Of a stretch of 5,989 bases of DNA, positions 1 through 5,989 are shown piece after piece (position 1 is the stretch's first letter; the number at the start of each line of letters is the position of its first letter). Made by a program: the position numbers and the translations under genes. This stretch comes from Cytophagales bacterium. GTDB lineage: Bacteria > Bacteroidota > Bacteroidia > Cytophagales > Cyclobacteriaceae. The notes beneath the pieces are model-generated. The model searched no databases and had not been told where the DNA came from. It saw only the letters and a program-made list of their open reading frames with translations. The DNA lies in the NCBI GenBank assembly GCA_029262955.1, contig JAJCYL010000433.1, positions 1 through 5,989 of the forward strand. The letters are read 5' to 3'.

Positions 1-1
1 T

Positions 2-1690
2 GACATCCCCACTGATTTTACGCTAAGTAATTTGCTGGAAAATTCCGCAACCATTAGTTGGACTGGCAGTACGGAAGCAGAAACATACCAATTCCGATAC
101 CGTGTACAAGGTACTCCCACATGGACAGATCTCGAGGTCAATACTGCCTCAATTGATCTAACAGGATTACTGTCAGGTACCAGTTACCAGTTCAAGGCAA
201 AAAGTATTTGTGAACCCGACGGTTCTTTATCATCAGAATTCTCTGCCACTTTAGCATTTGATACTCCTGGTACTGTCTCCTGTGAAATACCATCTAATTT
301 CAGCATAACTGCTATTGACCAGACTACTGCGGATATTGACTGGGGAGATGCCACCGGAGCTGTTGAATACCAGTTCAGGTATCGCATTCAGGGCACAAGC
401 CTCTGGACCTCGCAGACAGTCACAAATTCAAATATTTCGCTTTCTGGACTTGAATCGGGAATGCCCTATCAATTCCAGGCAAAAACCATTTGTATGGCTG
501 ACGGATCAGTTGCCTCGACATTCTCAGGTACGCTGACCTTTACCACCTTGGGTATACCCACTTGTGAAATACCAACTGGCCTCCTGGTTTCCAATATTTC
601 TGAAACGGGGGCTGACATCACCTGGGGTATTGCAGACGGTGCAATGGAGTATGAGGTTCGTTACCGTGTAACAGGTACTTCTATCTGGACCACCACAACA
701 ACACCGACAAACAGCATTTCCCTTGCCGGTTTGGTTACTGGAATGCCTTATCAGTACAAGGTCAAAACCCTGTGTTCTGAGGATGGTACATTATCATCCC
801 AGTTTAGTGATACGCAAACCTTTAGCATTGCTGGAGATCCGGCTTGTGATGTGCCTGCTGGGTTTGCAGTTAGCAACATTACGACTGACGCAGCTTCAAT
901 TTCCTGGAGTGATGCAACCGGAGCTGAAAGCTATGACGTGAGGTATCGTGTTTCAGGCACCTCCACCTGGATTACAAATTCTACAACAACAAGTGATATG
1001 GACCTATCCGGACTGGTTATGGGTACAACCTACCAATACCAGGTCAGGTCGGTTTGCGATGTTAACGGCACATTGAGATCTCAATATTCATCAACCCAGA
1101 CATTTACTACCGGTGGTGATGTATTTTGTGAGACACCAACGAATGTGGCTATTAGTGGTATTGCGGACAATACTGCTACCATCGATTGGGATGTAGTCAC
1201 TAGTGCCGTAAAGTATGAGGTTCGCTATCGTGTGAAAGGGACTTCCATTTGGATTAAGGCATTCCCTACCACTAACCAGTTGGTAGTCGGCAGTTTGGCC
1301 AGTGGCATGACTTACCAGGTAAGACTAAAATCAGTTTGTGCCGCTGATAACTCAATTGTTTCAAGCTTAACCGGTATTACTGAATTTGTCACAACCGGCC
1401 CGGTAGCTTGCGAAGTGCCGGTTAATCTCAACGTAATTGGCACTACTGAAAGTAGCGCTGATTTGGGATGGGATGTCGCCGGTGGAGCCCTGAGCTATGA
1501 CATACAGTACCGCAGTGTCGGAGAATCCATTTGGACTACTGTGACATCTGTAACTAATTCGGTAAACATTGCCGGACTGGTTGCTGATGAAGAGTATCAA
1601 TGGCGAGTGCGGACAGTTTGTGCGGAGAATAATACTTTACGTAGTGTCTTCTCAGGAACTAGCACATTCATGACGGTGCCTCCTGGTGGA
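2..1690 (+). repeat. Six tandem FN3-type repeats, exact 282-bp period
   Basis: The repeat-opening Cys codons lie at 281, 563, 845, 1127 and 1409, always 282 bp (94 codons) apart. The window starts at what would be the third base of the preceding Cys codon, so the first unit is complete except for that codon. A second Cys codon recurs with the same period at 209, 491, 773, 1055, 1337 and 1619, 70 residues after the first. Conserved blocks are C-(E/D)-x-P at the start, the A-x-(I/L)-x-W region, YR-x-x-G-x-(S/P)-x-W and YQ before the second Cys. DNA identity between units is only moderate, so this is an old protein-level array. More copies upstream are likely because the array is cut by the window edge. 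Confidence 0.92.
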
Positions 1691-2020
1691 TCGGCTGCCG
1701 CAAGGTTTGGAGGTAATAGTGCTGAACAGGAGCCATTGAAAGAGGCATTATTCAATAGTCATGAGATTTCAGCTTATCCTAATCCATTCTCAGACAGGGT
1801 TACCATTAGCTTTAGCCTTCATAAAGAGACGAACATCTCCCTAAGGATATTCAACCTGATGGGAGTAGAGGTCGCTCATCTCTATGAGGGGGAAATTGAG
1901 GCGAACCTGACCTATGAATTTGAACTGGATGGTAGCCAATTGGGTAGTGGAGTTTATCTGTATCGGATTACAGCTGAAAGTGGGGAGTCGTTTGTGCAAC
2001 GGATCATATTGCAGCGATAA
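2..2020 (+). CDS. FN3-repeat surface/secreted protein with T9SS C-terminal sorting domain (5' partial)
   Basis: The reading frame is open from the first bases to a TAA at 2018-2020, giving 672 sense codons with the N-terminus missing. A TTG at 32 could be read as a start but lies inside the first repeat, so the true start is upstream. The visible protein has six fibronectin type III-like repeats of 94 residues, each with a Trp in the B-strand region, a YRV-x-GTS-x-W core and a YQ-x-x-x-(K/R)-(S/T)-x-C motif. A Gly/Ala/Ser/Glu linker follows at about 1679-1768, then a C-terminal module containing AYPNPF and GVYLYRI, typical of T9SS type A sorting domains. Known for the family: such proteins cross the outer membrane by the type IX system, and the tail is removed during anchoring or release. 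No catalytic domain is visible, so an adhesive or structural role is inferred. An enzyme domain could lie in the missing N-terminal part. The next gene starts 125 bp downstream, separated by a palindrome. Confidence 0.93.
   Translation, partial: DIPTDFTLSNLLENSATISWTGSTEAETYQFRYRVQGTPTWTDLEVNTASIDLTGLLSGTSYQFKAKSICEPDGSLSSEFSATLAFDTPGTVSCEIPSNFSITAIDQTTADIDWGDATGAVEYQFRYRIQGTSLWTSQTVTNSNISLSGLESGMPYQFQAKTICMADGSVASTFSGTLTFTTLGIPTCEIPTGLLVSNISETGADITWGIADGAMEYEVRYRVTGTSIWTTTTTPTNSISLAGLVTGMPYQYKVKTLCSEDGTLSSQFSDTQTFSIAGDPACDVPAGFAVSNITTDAASISWSDATGAESYDVRYRVSGTSTWITNSTTTSDMDLSGLVMGTTYQYQVRSVCDVNGTLRSQYSSTQTFTTGGDVFCETPTNVAISGIADNTATIDWDVVTSAVKYEVRYRVKGTSIWIKAFPTTNQLVVGSLASGMTYQVRLKSVCAADNSIVSSLTGITEFVTTGPVACEVPVNLNVIGTTESSADLGWDVAGGALSYDIQYRSVGESIWTTVTSVTNSVNIAGLVADEEYQWRVRTVCAENNTLRSVFSGTSTFMTVPPGGSAAARFGGNSAEQEPLKEALFNSHEISAYPNPFSDRVTISFSLHKETNISLRIFNLMGVEVAHLYEGEIEANLTYEFELDGSQLGSGVYLYRITAESGESFVQRIILQR
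1769..2017 (+). other. T9SS type A C-terminal sorting domain
   Basis: This encodes the last 83 residues of the first protein. It opens with SAYPNPFSDRVTISFSL, continues with a beta-rich segment (ISLRIFNLMGVEV) and ends with GSGVYLYRI, a short Gly/Ser turn and a basic C-terminus (QRIILQR). This is the usual pattern of the Por secretion tail family: a YPNPF opening, an alternating hydrophobic sandwich, and a G-x-Y-x-Y/x-I motif close to the end. It implies export by the type IX secretion system, which is restricted to Bacteroidota and relatives, and is the strongest taxonomic clue in the window. Confidence 0.93.
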
Positions 2021-2033
2021 ATAACAATTTAAC

Positions 2034-2106
2034 CGTCATTTCGAACGAAGTGAGAAATCCCATCAAGAGGAAGCAATTCCGGGATTTCTCGCTTCTCGGA
2101 AAGACG
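2034..2106. repeat. Imperfect palindrome, REP-like intergenic element of Bacteroidota type
   Basis: The inner stem pairs 2047-2061 with 2081-2095: 15 pairs including one G-U (2051/2091), closing a 19-nt loop. After a 2-nt bulge (2045-2046), the outer stem pairs 2034-2044 with 2096-2106: 11 positions with one A-A mismatch and one G-U. The left end reads CGTCATTTCGAACGAAGTG, close to a motif I recognise as dispersed in Bacteroidota intergenic regions. It lies 13 bp after the first gene's stop and 39 bp before the second gene's ATG, and makes up most of the 125-bp gap. No T tract follows the stem, so it is not a classical intrinsic terminator. It could still affect read-through or the stability of the 3' mRNA end. 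Dispersal in the genome is recalled from knowledge and cannot be seen here. Confidence 0.8.
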
Positions 2107-2145
2107 ATCGCCGGAAGAATACTTAAAGAATGAAACCTGACTATT

Positions 2146-2208
2146 ATGAAGAAGATATTTGTACTCTTGAGCTCGGTAATTATTATTGGAATGAGCACCT
2201 CATTTGCC
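2146..2208 (+). other. Sec signal peptide
   Basis: Residues 1-21 are a basic start (MKK), a hydrophobic core (IFVLLSSVIIIGM) and a small-residue end (STSFA). The predicted signal peptidase I cut is after A21, leaving Q22 as the mature N-terminus, a common arrangement in Bacteroidota exported proteins. There is no lipobox Cys, so this is not a lipoprotein. Sec export to the periplasm fits a T9SS substrate, but the sorting tail is outside the window. Confidence 0.92.
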
Positions 2209-5200
2209 CAATTCACCAATGATAACTGGGTATCAAATTTTACACTTCAGGAACCTAATTCCTCGGTTATTGCTGTAGCTATTGATGGTGATGGCAATGT
2301 TTATATCGGGGGGGGATTTACCATAATTGGAGACTTGGAAGTAAGTAGAATTGCCAAATGGGATGGTTCAAGTTGGAGTACATTAAGGGATTCTGGTACG
2401 GGTGTAGATGGCATGAATGGTACTGTAAGTAATATTGTCATATCAGGGACAAATCTCTATGCTACAGGTTCTTTTACAACCGCCGGTGGAATTCAGGCTA
2501 CGAAGATTGCTAAATGGGATGGTGCTAATTGGAGTGCTTTGACAGATGCAACAACAGGTGTAGAGGGTTCTACGGGTCAATTATCAACACTTGCTGTAGA
2601 TGGTAGCGATGTTTACGTAGGCGGATTCTTTTCATCCGTAGCAGGAGTCAATGCAACAAACGTAGCAAAATGGGATGGCTCAAATTGGAGTGCTTTAACT
2701 GATGGCTCTACAGGGATTGACGGAACGGATGATTTTGTACAAGCAATTGCATTTTCTGGAAGTGCAGTATATGTCGGAGGATTCTTTACAACGTCTGGAG
2801 GTGTGTCTGTTAATCGAATAGCCAAATGGGACGGAACTAATTGGAGCCCATTAACAGATGCATCAACAGGTGCAAATGGCGTATCATCATCCTCTAGTTT
2901 TGTCAATGTCACCTCAATTGCCACATTGGGTACCGATGTGTATGTTGGGGGACCTTTTACCAAAGCTGGAGGAGTTACTGCCAACCGTATTTCAAAATGG
3001 GACGGATCAAATTGGAGTGCTTTAACTGACGCGGTAACCGGACAACAAGGTTTGCAGACACTTAACTCAATTACTATTTCTGGCTCTAATGTATATGTGG
3101 GAGGTTTTTTTACTACTGCTGGAGGGGTGCCAGCTACAAATATTGCTAAATGGGACGGATCAAATTGGACAGCCTTAACAGATATCAGTACTGGCGAAGA
3201 AGGTGTGAATAGCATTATTGGTGTGAATGCTCTAGTTTCCTTGGGGCCTGATGTCTTTGCACTCGGAACATTTTTGACCGCTGGCGGTAATGATATAGCA
3301 AAAGTGGCTCATTGGGATGGAACTAATTGGAATGCTTTAGTTGACCCCTTGGTTGATCAATTATCAGTAAACGATATAATTACCGATGTCGTTGTTTCTG
3401 GGTCTGATGTTTACGTTGCCGGATCTTTCACATCAGCAGGTGGAATAAAGGCAACAAGGATTGCAAAATGGAATGGAGCCAGTTGGAGTGCTTTGACAGA
3501 TGCATCTACAGGCGTGGAGGGTTTGTCTGGTCAGCCTTTTTCTCTTGCTATAGATGGTAGTAACGTTTATGTAGGAGGTCGGATTACTTCGGCGGGTGGT
3601 GTTAGTACAAATAGTGTTGCCATGTGGGACGGTGTAAATTGGAACACTTTGACTGACATTTCTACTGGTACTAATGGATTAAGCGGTAGTGACCCAGCTG
3701 CTTTTGGAATACATGTAAATAATGGTTTGATTTACTTTGGAGGGCTCTTTAGTGGAGCTGGCGGAAATACAGCTACAAATATCGCAGTTTGGAACGGAAA
3801 CAATTGGAGTGCCATTACAGATACAAATTCTGGCTTGGAAGGGGCAAATAGTGTTGTTAGCAGTATAGTTTCTATCGATAATGATATTTATGTCGGAGGT
3901 GCTTTTACCTCAATTGCGGGTGTTCCAGTTGAAAAGATTGCCAAATATAATAATGGAACTGGTCAATGGAGTGCTTTAGGTACTGCACTGAATAATTCGG
4001 TAAATTCTATGGCAGTTTTAGAAACAGACCTTTTCGTGGGGGGCGTTTTTACGACCGCAGGAGGTGTTTCAGCGGCTAAAATTGCCAAATATGATACAGA
4101 GATGGGTCAATGGAGTGCTTTGGGACCTGGTGGAGTAGGAACACCTGAGTCCATGGTTTTTTTAGGATCGAATCTTTATGTTGGGGGAGCCTCCGGTAAT
4201 AAAATTGCCAAGTACGATACAGAAACAGATCAATGGAGCAGCTTGGGAAATGGGACAAATAGTAACGTTTTTTCCATTTCAACAATGGGAACAGATCTTT
4301 TCGTTGGAGGGGCGTTTACGATCACAGGAGATAAGATTAATAATTACTTTGCAAAATTTGCAACGATTTTGGATTCAGACGGTGACGGTATCCTTGACAC
4401 CGAGGACATTTGCGTAAACGGCGACAACTCCATTGACACTGACGGCGATGGCATTCCCGATGGCTGCGACTGTGATGGAGGTTCACAGTCAGGGAGTGTA
4501 ACTTCCTCAATAACAGGAAATACATCCGTCTGCCCAGACCAAACTGAAGACTATTCGGTCAATATTGGAGGGTTAGTTATCAATGAGGTGGAGTACATTG
4601 ATAACGACATTGTTGAGATAAAAAACACTGGAAGTTCTACGGTTGATATCAGTACTTATTGGCTGTGTAGTAATCAATCTTATGGGGCTGTCGGTAGCAC
4701 GTGGAATGCTGTTGCAGGAGATCTGGTCCTTGATCCAAATGAAATTGTGCAGTTACAGGGGGGAGCTCTTTCAACAGATTCAGATGTCGCTTTGTATTTA
4801 AGCAATAATTTCACGAATCCCAGTGATATGGTGAGTTATGTGAAGTATGGCAGTAGTGGTACCAGCGGAAACAGAGTTACTGAAGCCGTTGCCTCAGGGC
4901 TCTGGCCTTTTACTTCAGATTTTATTGATGTAAGCGGTGTAATTTCAGGGGAAAGCCTTGAGTATGATAGTAGAGGTAATACCCCAGAAGACTGGGGCGA
5001 GTCAACGTCAACTCTTGGAAACGAAAACACTTTCATTACTACCTATACCTGGCAGCTTCCTGATGGTGCTGTGATAGATACTGATAATGGCAATAGCATA
5101 ACCGTTGATTTTACAAGCGCAACTGATGGAGATGTTGTTGTTTATGAAATTGAAGGCAGTGGTTGTATTGGAGGAACTTCTGCCATCTCAGTCACCGTCA

Positions 5201-5989
5201 ACCCTTTACTTAATTGGTATGTAGACGCTGATTTGGATGGTTTTGGCGATGAGAATGTTACACCAATTGTGACTTGCGATGATCCCAGCAATGGTATTAC
5301 CTATGTATTGGATAACACAGACTGTAATGATGGCGATGACAGTATCAACCCCAATGGAACCGATGTGTCCGGTACAGGAGCAGATGCCAACTGTGACGGC
5401 AATTACCTATGGTTTGAAGACCTCGATTTAGATGGATTTGGTACGGAAATCACTGTCTCGAGTGTCAACGCATCACCCCAGTCTGGTGAATCAGCCACCT
5501 CGGATGACTGCGACGATGAGGATGACCAGATCAATCCGGATACGGAATGGTATCCTGACCTGGATAACGATGGCTTTGGAGATGATGTTGCTGTTGCGGT
5601 AGTTCAATGTGAGCAGCCTGGAGGACATGTATTGGACAATACCGATTGCAATGATCTCAATGCCAATGTCAATCCTGATACCCGATGGTTTGTTGATGCA
5701 GATGGTGATGGTTTTGGTGACCCAACTATGTTTTTGGACCAATGTGATGATCCAAGTAATGGTACGGCCTACGTATTAAATGACGATGATCTGAACGATA
5801 ACCTTGCCGACCGCGACAATGATGGTTTAAGTGATGACGATGAGGTCAATATCCACGGCACCGATCCTGATAATCCGGATTCTGATGGCGACGGTCTGAC
5901 CGACGGAGATGAAGTCAATAATCTAATGACCGATCCTTCCAAACCAGACACTGATGATGATGGTTTGCAAGACGGTGAAGAGATTGAAC
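2146..5989 (+). CDS. Large secreted multi-domain protein: kelch-like propeller, LTD, PKD-like, MopE-like and TSP3 repeats (3' partial)
   Basis: ATG at 2146 opens a frame that stays open to the window edge (1281 codons plus one base, no stop). The start is chosen because it is followed at once by a clear signal peptide. It has no strong Shine-Dalgarno sequence, only an A-rich leader, as is common in Bacteroidota. Domains in order: signal peptide (1-21); about 14 beta-propeller repeats (about 46-740); Asp-rich TSP3/EF-hand-like stretch (743-777); first part of a PKD-like domain (788-809); lamin-tail domain (810-962); second part of the PKD-like domain (963-1019); four MopE-like Asp/Cys units (1024-1220); TSP3 repeats (1222 onward). 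There is no Cys between the signal peptide and residue 755, but 13 from 756 to 1200. Asp makes up about a quarter of residues 1026-1281, suggesting calcium-dependent folding. No enzyme motif is visible. An exported adhesin-like or polymer-binding role is inferred, and a T9SS tail probably lies beyond the window. Confidence 0.93.
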   Translation, partial: MKKIFVLLSSVIIIGMSTSFAQFTNDNWVSNFTLQEPNSSVIAVAIDGDGNVYIGGGFTIIGDLEVSRIAKWDGSSWSTLRDSGTGVDGMNGTVSNIVISGTNLYATGSFTTAGGIQATKIAKWDGANWSALTDATTGVEGSTGQLSTLAVDGSDVYVGGFFSSVAGVNATNVAKWDGSNWSALTDGSTGIDGTDDFVQAIAFSGSAVYVGGFFTTSGGVSVNRIAKWDGTNWSPLTDASTGANGVSSSSSFVNVTSIATLGTDVYVGGPFTKAGGVTANRISKWDGSNWSALTDAVTGQQGLQTLNSITISGSNVYVGGFFTTAGGVPATNIAKWDGSNWTALTDISTGEEGVNSIIGVNALVSLGPDVFALGTFLTAGGNDIAKVAHWDGTNWNALVDPLVDQLSVNDIITDVVVSGSDVYVAGSFTSAGGIKATRIAKWNGASWSALTDASTGVEGLSGQPFSLAIDGSNVYVGGRITSAGGVSTNSVAMWDGVNWNTLTDISTGTNGLSGSDPAAFGIHVNNGLIYFGGLFSGAGGNTATNIAVWNGNNWSAITDTNSGLEGANSVVSSIVSIDNDIYVGGAFTSIAGVPVEKIAKYNNGTGQWSALGTALNNSVNSMAVLETDLFVGGVFTTAGGVSAAKIAKYDTEMGQWSALGPGGVGTPESMVFLGSNLYVGGASGNKIAKYDTETDQWSSLGNGTNSNVFSISTMGTDLFVGGAFTITGDKINNYFAKFATILDSDGDGILDTEDICVNGDNSIDTDGDGIPDGCDCDGGSQSGSVTSSITGNTSVCPDQTEDYSVNIGGLVINEVEYIDNDIVEIKNTGSSTVDISTYWLCSNQSYGAVGSTWNAVAGDLVLDPNEIVQLQGGALSTDSDVALYLSNNFTNPSDMVSYVKYGSSGTSGNRVTEAVASGLWPFTSDFIDVSGVISGESLEYDSRGNTPEDWGESTSTLGNENTFITTYTWQLPDGAVIDTDNGNSITVDFTSATDGDVVVYEIEGSGCIGGTSAISVTVNPLLNWYVDADLDGFGDENVTPIVTCDDPSNGITYVLDNTDCNDGDDSINPNGTDVSGTGADANCDGNYLWFEDLDLDGFGTEITVSSVNASPQSGESATSDDCDDEDDQINPDTEWYPDLDNDGFGDDVAVAVVQCEQPGGHVLDNTDCNDLNANVNPDTRWFVDADGDGFGDPTMFLDQCDDPSNGTAYVLNDDDLNDNLADRDNDGLSDDDEVNIHGTDPDNPDSDGDGLTDGDEVNNLMTDPSKPDTDDDGLQDGEEIE
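2281..4365 (+). repeat. About 14 tandem beta-propeller (kelch/galactose-oxidase-like) repeats
   Basis: Each unit follows VYVGG-x-FTTAGG-x-x-AT-x-IAKWDG-x-NWSAL. The aromatic residue after IAK falls at 72, 124, 176, 228, 285, 336, 390, 442, 494, 549, 601, 649, 690 and 738. The spacing is mostly 51-57 residues, then 48, 41 and 48 at the end. Units 1-10 have Trp at this site, and most carry an extra loop like LTDASTGVEG. Units 11-14 have Tyr or Phe, and units 11-13 add a KY-D/N-x-x-x-x-x-QWS-x-LG kelch-style ending without that loop. Unit 13 has also lost the FTTAGG segment. Fourteen units would fit two seven-bladed propellers, but the number of separate propellers is inferred. Propellers of this kind usually bind ligands or proteins, and no catalytic residues can be assigned. 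Confidence 0.85.
2308..2315 (+). repeat. G8 homopolymer tract within the first propeller repeat
   Basis: Eight consecutive G residues encode three Gly codons (residues 55-57) of the second protein, about 160 bp into the gene. Loss of one G would bring TAA at 2324-2326 into frame. Gain of one G would bring TAG at 2346-2348 into frame. Either slip would therefore truncate the protein almost at once. Long G tracts in surface-protein genes can act as phase-variable switches in some bacteria. Eight is at the short end of what is usually unstable, so this is only a possible site. Confidence 0.45.
4372..4476 (+). other. Calcium-binding TSP3/EF-hand-like segment after the propeller
   Basis: Residues 743-777 contain two DxDxDG motifs, DSDGDGILD and DTDGDGIPD, with Cys at 756, 774 and 776. 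Regular Asp at alternate positions followed by Gly is the signature of TSP3-type or dockerin-like calcium loops. It links the propeller to the PKD-like region and probably acts as a calcium-stiffened spacer. Only two loops are present, so it is shorter than the C-terminal TSP3 array. Confidence 0.75.
4507..5202 (+). other. PKD-like (Ig-fold) domain, apparently split by an inserted domain
   Basis: The first part (residues 788-809, 4507-4572) reads SITGNTSVCPDQTEDYSV and matches the usual opening of Bacteroidota PKD-like repeats. The expected continuation, TYTWQLPDGAVIDTDNG followed by NSITVDF and ending ISVTVNP, does not appear until residues 965-1019 (5032-5202). The roughly 153 residues between form a separate lamin-tail domain. 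C796 in the first part and C1007 in the second sit where these domains often carry a Cys pair, and may still form a disulfide across the insertion. The split is my reading of the two halves. An independent short linker and a truncated domain would be the alternative. Confidence 0.65.
4573..5031 (+). other. Lamin-tail domain (LTD)
   Basis: Residues 810-962 start with LVINEVEYIDNDIVEIKN and continue with GSSTVDISTYWLC, typical of the LTD opening (INEV, then D-x-x-E-I-x-N-x-G, then V-D-I-S-x-W). Later elements are LDPNEIVQL (L-x-P-x-E), a DVALYL strand, DMVSYVKYG, SLEYD and the closing W-x-x-S-x-x-TLGNEN. All elements appear in the usual order, so the domain looks complete. Bacterial LTDs occur in secreted nucleases and surface proteins as Ig-fold accessory modules, possibly for binding nucleic acid or the envelope. 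No nuclease domain is seen nearby. Confidence 0.82.
5215..5805 (+). repeat. Four MopE-like Asp/Cys metal-binding motifs
   Basis: Units start at W1024 (WYVDADLDGFGD), W1089 (WFEDLDLDGFGT), W1135 (WYPDLDNDGFGD) and W1181 (WFVDADGDGFGD). The usual pattern is D-x-D-x-DGFGD, a Cys, then DCND and INP. Unit 1 is fullest, with C1044, D1059-C1060 and a closing ANCDG (C1083). Unit 3 has C1155 and C1168. Unit 2 lacks the first Cys but keeps C1122. Unit 4 keeps C1200, but DCND is replaced by DDLND, after which the sequence runs into TSP3 repeats. The family is named after the copper-binding MopE. In Bacteroidota such repeats are common spacers in surface proteins, and copper binding is not established for them. 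Confidence 0.82.
5809..5988 (+). repeat. TSP3-type calcium-binding repeats (at least three, cut by window edge)
   Basis: From residue 1222 the motifs DRDNDGLSDDDE, DSDGDGLTDGDE and DTDDDGLQDGEE recur with an exact 23-residue period (D1222, D1245, D1268), joined by T-D-P-rich linkers. D-x-D-x-DGL-x-D-x-x-E is the standard bacterial thrombospondin type 3 loop, which binds calcium and forms a stiff stalk. The array continues past the window, so the copy number is unknown. In Bacteroidota such stalks often stand before the T9SS tail. Confidence 0.88.

Noticed and set aside
32..34. TTG as start of the first gene
   Set aside because: The frame is already open upstream and the codon falls inside the first FN3 unit, so it is an internal Leu.
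2..1690. Regular repeats as a CRISPR array
   Set aside because: The period is 282 bp, the units diverge in DNA, and they are continuous FN3 coding sequence.
2034..2106. Intergenic hairpin as a Rho-independent terminator
   Set aside because: The stem is strong but is followed by GATCGCCGG rather than a T tract, and the loop is long. It fits a REP-like element better.
2107..2145. Promoter for the second gene
   Set aside because: I found no convincing Bacteroidota -33 TTTG / -7 TAnnTTTG pair in the gap, so I cannot say whether the second gene has its own promoter or is co-transcribed.
2130..2222. ATG at 2130 opening a short overlapping frame
   Set aside because: It ends after about 30 codons and overlaps the signal peptide of the main gene in another frame, with no supporting feature.
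2613..3215. 200-codon antisense open frame opposite the propeller repeats
   Set aside because: It lies wholly within the strongly supported + strand repeat gene. Its own repeats (such as KALQFDPSH) are just the complement of the propeller repeats, so its openness follows from repeated codon choice.
5491..5951. Two antisense open frames opposite the Asp-rich repeats
   Set aside because: Asp/Gly codon repetition (GAT/GAC, GGT) leaves the reverse strand poor in stops. The Ile- or Ser-rich products have no recognisable features.

Overview
The window looks like Bacteroidota DNA, most likely a marine or environmental member of the Cytophagales or Flavobacteriia, with moderately low GC. The evidence is a C-terminal type IX secretion (T9SS) sorting domain on the first gene, and the repeat classes present (Cys-bearing FN3, kelch-like propeller, PKD-like, lamin-tail, MopE-like and TSP3 repeats). 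The intergenic hairpin beginning GTCATTTCGAACGAAGTGAG also resembles a dispersed repeat common in Bacteroidota genomes. The genus cannot be fixed from this sequence.

Layout: two + strand coding regions fill almost the whole window, and both run off an edge. (1) Positions 2-2020 hold the 3' end of a gene for a secreted or cell-surface protein: six 94-residue FN3-type repeats, a short linker, and a T9SS type A sorting domain. Its start lies upstream. (2) Positions 2021-2145 are intergenic and dominated by a 73-bp imperfect palindrome. (3) Positions 2146-5989 hold the 5' part of a second gene, open for 1281 codons with no stop before the window ends. It encodes a signal peptide, about 14 beta-propeller (kelch-like) repeats, a short calcium-binding-type stretch, a PKD-like domain that appears to be interrupted by a lamin-tail domain, four MopE-like Asp/Cys motifs, and at least three TSP3-type calcium-binding repeats.

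How they fit together: both products look like large modular exported proteins, built from binding or structural modules with no recognisable enzyme domain. The first carries a T9SS signal. The second has a Sec signal peptide, and its own sorting domain, if any, would lie beyond the window. A role in adhesion or in binding extracellular polymers is plausible but inferred from domain types only. No RNA genes, CRISPR arrays, transposase genes or defence genes are visible. The most notable points are the apparent domain-in-domain insertion, the G8 tract early in the second gene, and the strict no-indel periodicity of the FN3 repeats.
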